The position numbers and the translations under genes were made by a program. A stretch of DNA of 33,992 nucleotides from the NCBI GenBank assembly GCA_017652345.1, contig JAGCBE010000432.1:1-33992 (forward strand), given 5' to 3'. Under the pieces are notes generated by a model, which saw only the letters and a program-made list of their open reading frames with translations, ran no database searches and was not told the origin of the DNA. Shown here piece after piece: positions 21,086 through 28,579 of the stretch (the first letter of the stretch is position 1; each line of letters begins with the position of its first letter). This DNA is from Methanobrevibacter sp. GTDB taxonomy: Archaea; Methanobacteriota; Methanobacteria; Methanobacteriales; Methanobacteriaceae.

Positions 21086-21095
21086 ATTATTGAAA

Positions 21096-21144
21096 GTAAG
21101 CATTAAACTTACAAACTTGCATAATGTGTAAGTTATGATATAAT
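21096..21144 (+). promoter_or_regulatory. promoter with GTAAG/CTTAC operator
   Basis: TTGCAT (21117-21122), 16-bp spacer, TATAAT (21139-21144). GTAAG (21096-21100) and CTTAC (21108-21112) flank the upstream side, and AACTT/AAGTT pairs across the spacer. The half-site resembles the TAAGC repeats at 13.2 kb. Confidence 0.55.
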
Positions 21145-21165
21145 TAAATAAAGCAGAGGGGAAAA

Positions 21166-21456
21166 ATGCTGTTTGCAGAAATAAATGCAGAGATTGGAAA
21201 GTATAAAGCAAAAGCTTTTACAGGTCATCTTAAATTTGGAATTGAGAAATCTCAGATTGTTTCAATTACAGAAAATTCAAGGCTTGAAAAATCTGATAAC
21301 AATAATGCATCTTTTGACAAACAGCTTTCAGAATTATGCTCAGATACATTTTATGGCAGCATAGAATTTGATTTAGTTCTTGGTAATGTGGAACGTCTTA
21401 ACTATTGCAAAAGTTACAACGGCCAGAACTTAAAAGAAAAATTAGGAAAAATCTAA
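21166..21456 (+). CDS. hypothetical protein, 96 aa
   Basis: First gene after the 21.1 kb promoter, with AGAGGGGAAAA before its ATG. Mixed alpha/beta composition with no family recognized. Two bases separate it from the next gene, so it belongs to the packaging operon transcript. Confidence 0.65.
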   Translation: MLFAEINAEIGKYKAKAFTGHLKFGIEKSQIVSITENSRLEKSDNNNASFDKQLSELCSDTFYGSIEFDLVLGNVERLNYCKSYNGQNLKEKLGKI

Positions 21457-21457
21457 T

Positions 21458-21649
21458 ATGCAGAAATGTCTTATTTGTGGGAAAGATATTAAATACATTG
21501 CAACGAGTCCAGGAAAAAATGTTGCCTGTGATTCTGAAAGGTTGCAGTTTGTAACGGAAAATGGCCGGCAGACATTCGGTTATTTAATTCATAAATGCGA
21601 TAAAGCAGAGTGTAAAAATGGCAAGAAAGAAGATTCAGGTCAAACCTAA
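21458..21649 (+). CDS. small cysteine-containing protein, 63 aa
   Basis: CLICGKD near the start, a single Cys (VACDSE) in the middle and CDKAEC near the end could bind one zinc ion. Its last 30 bases overlap the start of the small-terminase-like gene in another frame. No family recognized. Confidence 0.6.
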   Translation: MQKCLICGKDIKYIATSPGKNVACDSERLQFVTENGRQTFGYLIHKCDKAECKNGKKEDSGQT

Positions 21650-22397
21650 AAGAACTACCCAAAAGAAAAGTCTTGAACCAACCAGAAAAGAAATTAAAGA
21701 AATTCTTCAACTTCCTGATACAAAAGAAGGTGATGAGAAGCTTGAAAAAATGTTATCAACTTTTGATGATTCGTTCTCACAAAGGGAAAAACTTTTCATA
21801 TTATTTTTTACAAGTCCACTTTCAAAAACATGTGGCAAGGTAAATAAATCCGGTGAAGCTGTTGGTGGATCCTGGAAAAGTTGGGGTTCATGGGCTTATC
21901 AGCAGCCAAAAGTAAGACAAAAAATAAATGAATTAACAACTTGTACCACAATTCAGGAACTTGAAGATATATTCCGTGAAGATATTGAATTCAACCGTCA
22001 GGTTTTACTTGCTGATAGAACAGCCTTCAAAATGGATAATCACGTTGATCTTGAAGATAAAGGAATTGAGTTCGATACGATTGAAGATAAAAAAATATCA
22101 GAATTGACAGCCCTGCAGAAAAAAATGGTTGCCGGTTTTGATTACGATAAAAACGGCAGAGCTCATTATTCAATCGAAACAAGAGCATCTGCAAGACAAG
22201 CTTTGTTGACTTATCATAAACTTTTGAGCCAGAAACAAGCCGGTGCAGCAGAAAAAAGAACTGAAACGGTTGTTACTCTTGAAGCTATTAAAGATAAAGC
22301 CGTGGCCAAAATTTCAGTAATTCAGCATAACAATGATGAAGCAAAAGAAGCCGGAGAGTTTATTCAAACAATGAAAGATGTAGATGAGGAAGCATAA
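21618..22397 (+). CDS. probable terminase small subunit
   Basis: 259 aa. Basic N-terminus (ARKKIQVKPKRTTQKKS), then FSQREKLFILFFTSPLSKTC, an HTH-like region GSWKSWGSWAYQQPKVRQKI, and a C-terminal helical oligomerization part (EAIKDKAVAKI). The 'F..K...F...Y' opening followed by HTH and 'QQPKVRQ' is typical of phage small terminases, which recognize packaging sites and stimulate TerL. TerL is encoded 2.4 kb downstream. Family identity is moderate. Confidence 0.6.
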   Translation: MARKKIQVKPKRTTQKKSLEPTRKEIKEILQLPDTKEGDEKLEKMLSTFDDSFSQREKLFILFFTSPLSKTCGKVNKSGEAVGGSWKSWGSWAYQQPKVRQKINELTTCTTIQELEDIFREDIEFNRQVLLADRTAFKMDNHVDLEDKGIEFDTIEDKKISELTALQKKMVAGFDYDKNGRAHYSIETRASARQALLTYHKLLSQKQAGAAEKRTETVVTLEAIKDKAVAKISVIQHNNDEAKEAGEFIQTMKDVDEEA

Positions 22398-22399
22398 TT

Positions 22400-22990
22400 A
22401 TGAGATTCAGAATTCTAAATAAAAATCCAATGTATGATTATCGTGAAGCCTGTAAGATTACGCAGGGAATAGACCTGGAACAATTACTTCAAGAATATGG
22501 TTTATGGAGTAGTCCTGTAAAAGAAGTTGAGTTTTGGATAAAACAGATCGTTGCAAATCATTCAACTTTAAGAAGTATTCATTTCAGATTAGTTGATACA
22601 CGGCCTAAATCTGTAGTTATGCAATTAATCAGGGCAACAAAAGGGCATCCTCAACCGGAAGTTCAGAGCAGCCGGCCAGATTGGAACGATGGAAAAGAGA
22701 GAAGTTCAGATCCTTATGAAGATAAACTGTTTATGCAAGACCATACGGCAGAAAGTTTTATAGAAATGGCTAAACAGCGCCTTTGTGCCAGAACAGAAGA
22801 AAGAACAAGAAAAGCAATGCAAGAAATGGTTTTTGCTTTAAGAGATAGTAAGGAACCGTTTTTAAGGGCTGTAGGTTTATGTTGCCATCCTTATTGCTGG
22901 TGGTATGGAAAATGCCCTGAAATAAAAGGTTGTGAAGGTGTATCAAAATTATCTGACAGGGTAATTGATTATTTTAATCTTAAAAAATAG
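22400..22990 (+). CDS. conserved phage protein, possibly ThyX-like
   Basis: 196 aa. RSIHFRLVDTRPKSVVMQLI, then RATKGHPQPEVQSSRPDW, SFIEMAKQRLCARTEERTRK and HPYCWWYGKCPEIKGC recall phage proteins sometimes grouped with FAD-dependent thymidylate synthases. The classical ThyX signature RHRxxSxNExSxRY is not present. Two cysteine-bearing stretches at the end (CCHPYC and KCPEIKGC) are conserved-looking. If ThyX-like it would pair functionally with the dUTPase, but this is unproven. Confidence 0.5.
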   Translation: MRFRILNKNPMYDYREACKITQGIDLEQLLQEYGLWSSPVKEVEFWIKQIVANHSTLRSIHFRLVDTRPKSVVMQLIRATKGHPQPEVQSSRPDWNDGKERSSDPYEDKLFMQDHTAESFIEMAKQRLCARTEERTRKAMQEMVFALRDSKEPFLRAVGLCCHPYCWWYGKCPEIKGCEGVSKLSDRVIDYFNLKK

Positions 22991-23004
22991 GAAATAAAAG
23001 TAAA

Positions 23005-23112
23005 ATGGCCGGAATAGAAATGACAGAAGAAGAAAAAGCCGATTGGCAGAAAGCTTTTACAGATATTGAAGAATCCATTGAACAGGTAATGAAGAATGGT
23101 GAAGATTTGTAA
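23005..23112 (+). CDS. small acidic protein, 35 aa
   Basis: ATG 23005 opens a 35-codon frame MAGIEMTEEEKADWQKAFTD followed by more acidic sequence, overlapping the next gene by 17 bases. The ribosome binding site is weak (GGAAATAAAAG). Acidic helix-rich product. Real gene status is probable but not certain. Confidence 0.45.
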   Translation: MAGIEMTEEEKADWQKAFTDIEESIEQVMKNGEDL

Positions 23113-23500
23113 AACAAAATTGGACTATCGTTATCTTACAGATCAATATTGCATTTATACTTGTAAAAACGGTAGAAAATATAAGGTTTTTAAGAACGGA
23201 CTGATTATATCATGTGCGTTTGAAATGACTGATAGGTTGGGAAGAAAGAGGTTTTATGAAGAAAAGCAATGTATACCAACACTTTCCAATACAGGTTATT
23301 TTGAGATATTTTTAGGTGGCAGAAAAGGAGAATTGTGGTTATTACATAGGCTTGTTGCAAACTGTTGGTTAGATACACCTGAACAACAGACGGTTATCGA
23401 ACATATTAATCAAAATAAAGGGGATAATTGTGCTGAGAATTTACGATGGATTACACCAGAAGAATATACTGAAAAATATCTCAACAACCTAAAAAAATGA
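23096..23500 (+). CDS. HNH endonuclease, homing type
   Basis: 134 aa. LLHRLVANCWLDTPEQQTVI, then EHINQNKGDNCAENLRWIT is the HNH_3 core, with Glu in place of the usual Asp before the central His. The N-terminus (MVKICKTKLDYRYLTDQY) resembles the start of the following 61-aa ORF. Such nucleases are mobile between phage genomes. This is the third homing-type HNH in the window. Confidence 0.75.
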   Translation: MVKICKTKLDYRYLTDQYCIYTCKNGRKYKVFKNGLIISCAFEMTDRLGRKRFYEEKQCIPTLSNTGYFEIFLGGRKGELWLLHRLVANCWLDTPEQQTVIEHINQNKGDNCAENLRWITPEEYTEKYLNNLKK

Positions 23501-23516
23501 AAAACGGTGAAAATCT

Positions 23517-23702
23517 ATGAAAATATGTAGAACTAAAAAAGAATTTGAGTATTGGAAAGAACATTATGCAGAAATGTATGGTGGAATATTAGTCAATGCA
23601 AGAAGAAAAATAATTTATACACCGGAAGATAAACTGTATCAGAAAAAGTATTTGAACAGAGAGGTTAAACGTGGAAAAGAAAAAAATATGCGGCCGGTGT
23701 AG
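23517..23702 (+). CDS. hypothetical protein, 61 aa
   Basis: The N-terminus MKICRTKKEFEYWKEHYAEM resembles the start of the HNH protein just upstream (KICKTKLDYRYLTDQY), suggesting a duplicated N-terminal domain or fragment of an HNH gene without nuclease core. Its end overlaps the next small gene by 32 bases. Confidence 0.5.
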   Translation: MKICRTKKEFEYWKEHYAEMYGGILVNARRKIIYTPEDKLYQKKYLNREVKRGKEKNMRPV

Positions 23703-23835
23703 ACTTTGTGTAAAAGATGACGGCAAACCTTATTGTGTTATGAAGGATTTATATACAACTGTAGAACTTACAGATGAATGTAATGAATATGACATAACAG
23801 GTGAACCATATTTCATTTTAGATAAGGAGAAATAA
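23671..23835 (+). CDS. small cysteine-rich protein, 54 aa
   Basis: GTG 23671 frame: KKKICGRCRLCVKDDGKPYC, then DLYTTVELTDECNEYDITGE. Four well-spaced cysteines (CxxCxxC and a later C, plus DEC) suggest metal binding. The sequence is coherent and continues to AAGGAG before the next gene, so it is likely real although its start lies inside the previous ORF. Confidence 0.6.
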   Translation: MEKKKICGRCRLCVKDDGKPYCVMKDLYTTVELTDECNEYDITGEPYFILDKEK

Positions 23836-23839
23836 AACT

Positions 23840-24400
23840 ATGAACACAATTTTTGAAGTTGAAAGAGAACTTTTAATCAAACAGATTCCCTATTCATTAT
23901 TTGAAAAAGACAGATACATAGAACTTAAAAGCAATAAATACGGCAGAATTCGCATTACTGAAACAGATTTTGTGAATAAGTTTTCTGTTATCAGAAAAAA
24001 CGATGTTTTAGTTTCTTACTGTACACTTAAAGAAGTCATTGATTTTGTAAAGAAGTATGTAAAACCTGTGGAGCCGGTTGAGTGTACAAAAATTGATAAC
24101 TCAGAAAATCTTACAGATACACAACTTAAAATATCAGAAATACTTGATGCCATGAAAGACCTGCTATTATACAAGAATAAAAAATACGGTGATTCGGCTA
24201 TAAATCCTAAAAAGATTTTCTACAAAGGGGATTCTACTAATTCAATTCTTATCCGGCTTGATGATAAAATCGGCCGTGTTATGAGTAATACGGACGAAAA
24301 GCCCAGAACAAACGATGTGGCCGATATTATAGGTTATTGTACCTTATTGCTCATAAGCATGGGTGTAACGGCAGAAGATATTGCCAAATTCAAGGACTGA
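23840..24400 (+). CDS. MazG-like nucleotide pyrophosphohydrolase-related protein
   Basis: 186 aa. Residues 95-180 (KISEILDAMKDLLLYKNKKY, then GDSAINPKKIFYKGD, IRLDDKIGRVMSN and NDVADIIGYCTLLLISMGV) match the all-alpha MazG-like phage family with 'KNKKYGDSxxNP ... RxDDKxxR ... DxxDxIGY'. The N-terminal 90 residues are a separate, unrecognized domain. The family hydrolyses nucleoside triphosphates; here it may alter the nucleotide pool. Confidence 0.7.
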   Translation: MNTIFEVERELLIKQIPYSLFEKDRYIELKSNKYGRIRITETDFVNKFSVIRKNDVLVSYCTLKEVIDFVKKYVKPVEPVECTKIDNSENLTDTQLKISEILDAMKDLLLYKNKKYGDSAINPKKIFYKGDSTNSILIRLDDKIGRVMSNTDEKPRTNDVADIIGYCTLLLISMGVTAEDIAKFKD

Positions 24401-24404
24401 TAAA

Positions 24405-24842
24405 ATGAAACAGGAACCTAGACAAACAATTGATTGGATAAAGAAACAGATAAACCTTACAAAAGAGAATTGCATTGATTCTTGCCATAAAAACGGTTAT
24501 CCAGAATATGAAGCAGATTATAAAAAGGCTATGAACTTTCTTGATTCTTGGCCGGATGAAGAATTAGAAACTCTTAAAATACACCAGAATGGAATAGTAG
24601 AAATAGAACTCAGAACTATAACTGATACTCGATTACAGTATAATGACCTTTATATTCAGTACATGGAAAAATCAAATATTGTTGTAATAGGTTATGACAC
24701 AACACCTGCTCAGCCTTTATATCAGTTTAATGTAATTACAAAAGGTGAACCGGTAAAATTCAAAGTACGAAATGATGTAGGTATTTTTTGCTCTAATCCT
24801 GGTCTAAAAGTTTTTGTTATTTCAAATATGGAGCTTATATAA
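24405..24842 (+). CDS. hypothetical protein, 145 aa
   Basis: ATG 24405 follows the previous stop closely; an in-frame upstream start at 24381 would overlap it. The product has a helical N-terminus and a beta-rich C-terminal half (IVEIELRTITDTRLQYNDLY, then GEPVKFKVRNDVGIFC). No family recognized. It ends in a TAATG overlap with the large terminase, so it is translationally coupled to packaging. Confidence 0.65.
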   Translation: MKQEPRQTIDWIKKQINLTKENCIDSCHKNGYPEYEADYKKAMNFLDSWPDEELETLKIHQNGIVEIELRTITDTRLQYNDLYIQYMEKSNIVVIGYDTTPAQPLYQFNVITKGEPVKFKVRNDVGIFCSNPGLKVFVISNMELI

Positions 24843-26545
24843 TGTTTACCAAAGATGAACGTTTGTTATATGCATATACTTATATTCAATTCCAACAAAA
24901 AGACTTGCTGCTCGATTTTTGGCAGGATGCATATATACGTTCTATGGCCAGATTTATTGCCGTTGTAAAGTCAAGACGTGTAGGATGGTCTTTTATTAGT
25001 GCCATGAAAGGCCTGATAAAGGCTATGGACCCCGATAGACTTGGATATACAAAGCAATTTGTTTCATACAATGAAGAAGATGCCCTCGAAAAAATATCCT
25101 ATGCCAAACAGTTTTATGAATCTATTCCAGATTGTGATGCAAAAAAAACACTTATAACTGATAATAAGTCAATGCTTTGTTTTCAGGATAAAAATGGTAT
25201 TACTCAAAGCCGATTAATTTCTATTCCTTGCCGTCCACCTCGTGGTAAAGGTGGTGATATTTCTCTTGATGAGTTTGCAATTTATAACGCTAAAATGCAG
25301 AAATTAGTTTATGATGCTGCATTGCCTGTTATTTCTCGTGGTGGAACTATTGAAATGGGTTCTTCTCCTTTGGGCAAAATTGGGCAATTCTACGATATTT
25401 TAACCGATAAAGACACCTACGATTACGAAAGATACAATATTCCTTGGTGGTTTTGCCGTGATTTGTGTATTGATGTACCTACAGCCGTAAAAGTAGCACC
25501 TGATTTATCAACAGAAGAACGTGTAGAAACTTTTGGAACTAAAATCATCAAGCAGATTTTCAAGAATAACGATTATGATACATTCAGGCAAGAGTATGAA
25601 TGTGATTTTATTGATTCAGCAGAAAGTTATATTCCACTTGATTTGATTTTTGCAAATACTCCTGGAAAAAGAGAATGTGATATTGATTTGTCTTTATGTG
25701 AAAAAATGGACGATGAAGAATATTGGGAATATAACAGAAACATTGATTTTCAGGCTTACAAGGATCTTGATACAGCCATTTTGAATTATAAGCCGGAAGC
25801 TCATGGAGAAACATTGTTTTTAGGTTTTGATGTTGGTAGAGATCACGATGCAACAGCAATATTTTTAATTGGACGTATGCCAGACGGCAAGAAAAGAGAT
25901 TTTGCAAGAATTGAGTTAAGAAACCAACCGTTCAAAGTTCAGGAAGAAACAATATTAAAAGCTTTTAAGGAATTACCGGTTTATCGTGGCCGTATGGATG
26001 CAACAGGAATTGGTAAACCGGTTTTTGAAAGTTTACATTCTAAACTTGGAGATAGGCTTGAAGGTGTTGTATTTACACCAGAAGAAAAGGAAATAATGGC
26101 AATTGATGTAAAAAGAGGTCTTGAACAACGTGAATTCTTGCTGAGTAACGATAAAGAATTTCATAGACAGATTCATAGCATCAAAAGAACTTCAAATGGT
26201 GGTAAATACTTTAGGTATGATGCTGAAAGAAACGAAAAAGGCCATGCAGATAGTTTCTGGGCTTGGGCTTTGGCAAATTCGGCCGTAACATTGACTGTAA
26301 AGAAAAGCAATAATTTCTATGAGCAGAGAAGAAGAAAACGTCAGGAATTAATGCAAGACGTAACACCAGAAAAGACTGAGCAGCTGAAAAAGAGCCTGGA
26401 AGAAAAACAGATGTTATGGCAAGAAGTACAGAACAAAGAATTAAAGCAGCAATTAGGTGATTCTGTTCAAATAACTAAAGGAAAATCGTTAAAACAGGTA
26501 AATATGAAATTCGGTTATGAAAAACCAGATAAAGAAAATTGGTAA
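24842..26545 (+). CDS. terL: terminase large subunit (packaging ATPase/nuclease)
   Basis: 567 aa. ATPase domain: Walker-A-like VKSRRVGWS (42-50), Walker B with catalytic Glu in ISLDEFA (140-146), and a coupling-motif-like GSSPLGKIGQF near 173. Nuclease domain: FLGFDVGRDHDATAIF (326-341) with D330, and RMDATGIGKPVFE (384-396) with D386, as in RNase H-fold TerL nucleases. It translocates DNA into the prohead and cuts the concatemer. Starts in a TAATG overlap. Confidence 0.92.
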   Translation: MFTKDERLLYAYTYIQFQQKDLLLDFWQDAYIRSMARFIAVVKSRRVGWSFISAMKGLIKAMDPDRLGYTKQFVSYNEEDALEKISYAKQFYESIPDCDAKKTLITDNKSMLCFQDKNGITQSRLISIPCRPPRGKGGDISLDEFAIYNAKMQKLVYDAALPVISRGGTIEMGSSPLGKIGQFYDILTDKDTYDYERYNIPWWFCRDLCIDVPTAVKVAPDLSTEERVETFGTKIIKQIFKNNDYDTFRQEYECDFIDSAESYIPLDLIFANTPGKRECDIDLSLCEKMDDEEYWEYNRNIDFQAYKDLDTAILNYKPEAHGETLFLGFDVGRDHDATAIFLIGRMPDGKKRDFARIELRNQPFKVQEETILKAFKELPVYRGRMDATGIGKPVFESLHSKLGDRLEGVVFTPEEKEIMAIDVKRGLEQREFLLSNDKEFHRQIHSIKRTSNGGKYFRYDAERNEKGHADSFWAWALANSAVTLTVKKSNNFYEQRRRKRQELMQDVTPEKTEQLKKSLEEKQMLWQEVQNKELKQQLGDSVQITKGKSLKQVNMKFGYEKPDKENW

Positions 26546-26556
26546 CTTTTTTTTTA

Positions 26557-26586
26557 TTGACAAAGCGTTAGAAATAACGCTAGAAT
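26557..26586 (+). promoter_or_regulatory. promoter of the accessory gene block, covered by an operator
   Basis: TTGACA (26557-26562), 18-bp spacer, TAGAAT (26581-26586). The spacer is almost completely filled by the GCGTTA-GAAA-TAACGC palindrome, so binding there would block RNA polymerase. Confidence 0.72.
26565..26580. promoter_or_regulatory. operator palindrome, identical to 7629-7644
   Basis: The 16-bp sequence is identical to the site near the repressor gene. A second, wider inverted repeat AGCGTT/AACGCT (26594-26599 with 26609-26614) follows. Confidence 0.7.
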
Positions 26587-26617
26587 ATAAACAAGCGTTG
26601 AGATTAAAAACGCTGTA

Positions 26618-26720
26618 GAGAATCTATAAGAAAGCAGCATGACCTTTTTTATAGGTTTTTGAATAAGCAAAGGCCTAAAGCTCTGATTGTAGTCATGCAC
26701 AATCGGGGCTTTATTTTTTT
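26618..26720 (+). ncRNA. paired-hairpin leader RNA with complementary loops (copy 4)
   Basis: Hairpin A: 26618-26634 pairs with 26644-26660 (17 bp including G-U), loop CAGCATGAC. Hairpin B: 26676-26690 pairs with 26699-26713 (15 bp including wobble), loop AGTCATGC, followed by seven T. GCATGAC (26637-26643) in loop A and GTCATGC (26692-26698) in loop B are perfect 7-nt complements. AAGGGG of the next gene follows directly. Confidence 0.75.
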
Positions 26721-26735
26721 AAGGGGAAAATAATT

Positions 26736-26954
26736 ATGGGAAACCTTGAAGAAGCTTTCAACAACACAATGAATGACTTATGTCGTATTGATTGGAGTGA
26801 AACTGATGGTTCTGATGTAAGAATGGTTTTAAAAACAAACTTTGCCGGATTTTTGCCGGAGAGAAAAGACGAAATCATGACAATGTTTGATTCTGCATCA
26901 GGATTAAATAAGTTCCAGAAAATGCTTATAAAAGACAAGTTAATGAACCTATGA
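26736..26954 (+). CDS. hypothetical protein, 72 aa
   Basis: First gene after the 26.6 kb promoter and leader RNA, with AAGGGG upstream. Soluble and helical (NLEEAFNNTMNDLCRIDWSE). ATGA overlap with the next gene. No family recognized. Confidence 0.65.
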   Translation: MGNLEEAFNNTMNDLCRIDWSETDGSDVRMVLKTNFAGFLPERKDEIMTMFDSASGLNKFQKMLIKDKLMNL

Positions 26955-27166
26955 TAGACAAAGCATTGCATCTGTTAGAGTTTATTTTACTCATTTTATG
27001 CATGTTTTTTACAGCCAAAGTGTATATTCAGCAGCACAATATAGAATCAGATCTCCGAATACAAGTAATAAAACTTGAAAAAGAAGTAAAAGAAAGTGAA
27101 GAACGATGCAAACGTTTGACAGATTCCTGTATTTACATAATGGCAAATAATGAGTGGGAGAAGTAA
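26951..27166 (+). CDS. membrane-anchored coiled-coil protein, 71 aa (spanin/LysB-like topology)
   Basis: One N-terminal membrane segment (LLEFILLILCMFFTAKVYI) followed by a charged coiled-coil region (RIQVIKLEKEVKESEERCKR). The topology resembles small phage proteins such as inner-membrane spanins, but no outer partner or endolysin is seen nearby. Confidence 0.6.
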   Translation: MIDKALHLLEFILLILCMFFTAKVYIQQHNIESDLRIQVIKLEKEVKESEERCKRLTDSCIYIMANNEWEK

Positions 27167-27170
27167 TTAT

Positions 27171-27386
27171 ATGCTTTATACAATCAAGAAAAAATGTGTT
27201 TGCAGAGCTGGAAAGATGTTTGATGTAATAACCGGAAAATTTAAAAAATGTCTGCTTTGTCAGGGTACTGGAACTAGAGTTATTTATACTTCTCAAAGGT
27301 GTAAATATTGTGGGGAACCTATAGAAAAAGGCTATTTTTGTGATTCATGTGGAAAAGCTTTTAGGGAAGATTTGGAGGAAGAATAA
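27171..27386 (+). CDS. zinc-finger protein, 71 aa
   Basis: ATG 27171 has GGGAG at good distance; ATG 27150 would overlap the previous gene. Two CxxC-rich groups: CLLCQGTG near 25, and CKYCGEPIEKGYFCDSCGKA near 45-64, a double zinc ribbon resembling DnaJ-type knuckles. Role unknown. TAATG overlap with the next gene. Confidence 0.65.
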   Translation: MLYTIKKKCVCRAGKMFDVITGKFKKCLLCQGTGTRVIYTSQRCKYCGEPIEKGYFCDSCGKAFREDLEEE

Positions 27387-27580
27387 TGAAAATACAGCAA
27401 TTATGCGATGAATTGACGATGCTTTGTCATAATGGCCATGCTCAGGCAGATGTAAAATTTGTTTCTGGTGATGTAATTAAAAATGTTGCTGGAATTGAAA
27501 TGATTGGTGATGATACAGCTTTGATTGTTCCAGAATTTAATAAAGAAGCAAAGAAAATATTGGAGAAAGAAAATGACTAA
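27386..27580 (+). CDS. hypothetical protein, 64 aa
   Basis: TAATG overlap start with GGAGGAAG upstream. Short alpha/beta protein (VKFVSGDVIKNVAGIEMIGD). The same general kind of small protein occurs in many phage accessory blocks. No family recognized. Confidence 0.6.
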   Translation: MKIQQLCDELTMLCHNGHAQADVKFVSGDVIKNVAGIEMIGDDTALIVPEFNKEAKKILEKEND

Positions 27581-28256
27581 AGAAGAAATTGCAAAAAGAT
27601 TTTGTAAGTTTGAATTATGCACACATAGAAATGGAGAAGGAATGTGTTGTCTTTTCAATCAAGACAATTGTATCTTCCATAAACTTGAAAGAGAAAACCA
27701 CCTTCTTGGTGAACGCTGTAATCAGTTGCTCAAAGATAAAGGTAACCTGATTGACGAACTCAAGGAGTGGAAAGACGAATGGCAAGAACAGGTACAAAAA
27801 GCAATTGACGAAGGCTGGGAAAGAACTAAACTTACAGGTAGAGTAAGAGAACTTGAACAGGAAAACAACAAACTTCTTGATATAATAAACAATCAGGATG
27901 TAAAGATTGCAGACTTGGAACAGAAGTTAGAGCAGACAGAAAAAGACCTTGCAGACTATCAGTTCAACTACCCGACAATCAAGAAACTTGAAAAAGAAAA
28001 CGCAGAACTAAAATCAGAACTCACCAAGAAAGCAGACACCAATCATTCTCTTGTTGAACAAATGGCAAAGTTGGAAAGTGATTTTAGGATTTGCGAACAT
28101 AATGCAGATACTTATTATGACCAACTCACCAAAGCAACGGAAATAATTAATGCCTTAATCGCCCTGCATTACAATCCAGTCGTTACAAAAGACGATTTGA
28201 AAAAGCAAGACAAAATACTTGAACAAGCAGAGCAATTCTTGAAAAAAGTAAAATAA
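27573..28256 (+). CDS. coiled-coil protein with N-terminal cysteine cluster
   Basis: 227 aa from ATG 27573 (GGAGAAAG upstream; overlaps the previous stop by 8 bases). Residues 10-32 hold five Cys and two His (CKFELCTHRNGEGMCC, then CIFH), like a small zinc site. The rest is an almost continuous coiled coil (LEQENNKLLDIINNQD, LEQKLEQTEKDLADY, LEKENAELKSEL). A structural or scaffolding-like role is possible; no family recognized. Confidence 0.65.
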   Translation: MTKEEIAKRFCKFELCTHRNGEGMCCLFNQDNCIFHKLERENHLLGERCNQLLKDKGNLIDELKEWKDEWQEQVQKAIDEGWERTKLTGRVRELEQENNKLLDIINNQDVKIADLEQKLEQTEKDLADYQFNYPTIKKLEKENAELKSELTKKADTNHSLVEQMAKLESDFRICEHNADTYYDQLTKATEIINALIALHYNPVVTKDDLKKQDKILEQAEQFLKKVK

Positions 28257-28278
28257 GCAAACCTGTTATTTTACTTTT
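28244..28278 (+). terminator. AT-rich 13-bp hairpin at gene end
   Basis: 28244-28256 pairs perfectly with 28266-28278, loop GCAAACCTG. It covers the stop codon of the coiled-coil gene. There is no separate U-tract, so it may protect the 3' end or attenuate. Confidence 0.4.
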
Positions 28279-28309
28279 AAGGTGAAAACTAAAATAAGGA
28301 GATAGAAAA

Positions 28310-28537
28310 ATGAGTAGAAGATATAGAGTAAATCGTTTTAGAGTTTTAAAAAAGTATATAGATATGTATGCTGAAAATGTGGGTGTAAATCCAAAAGAAA
28401 CAAGACGAGAGGCTGTGTTAGATTTTTTTAGTTTTTGGCACGATAAAAAACATCTTAACAGATATGTAGATAAATATATTAAAAACCCAGACATACCTAG
28501 TAAATATGGATGTGCTGTAAAAGGGGAATTTAGATAA
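28310..28537 (+). CDS. hypothetical protein, 75 aa
   Basis: Very basic (MSRRYRVNRFRVLKKYIDMY). The 20-odd bases before and including its ATG (28293-28313) are identical to those of the next gene (28563-28583), showing a duplicated translation-start cassette. No family recognized. Confidence 0.6.
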   Translation: MSRRYRVNRFRVLKKYIDMYAENVGVNPKETRREAVLDFFSFWHDKKHLNRYVDKYIKNPDIPSKYGCAVKGEFR

Positions 28538-28579
28538 AACTAAATTGAAAGAATTGAAATTGAATAAGGAGATAGAAAA

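Noticed and set aside
26546..26555. T-rich stretch after the large terminase gene as an intrinsic terminator
   Set aside because: There is a run of about nine T but no stable stem directly before it.
28244..28278. Hairpin with a 9-nt loop as part of the leader-RNA family
   Set aside because: No second hairpin with a complementary loop follows, and it sits at a gene end rather than behind a promoter.
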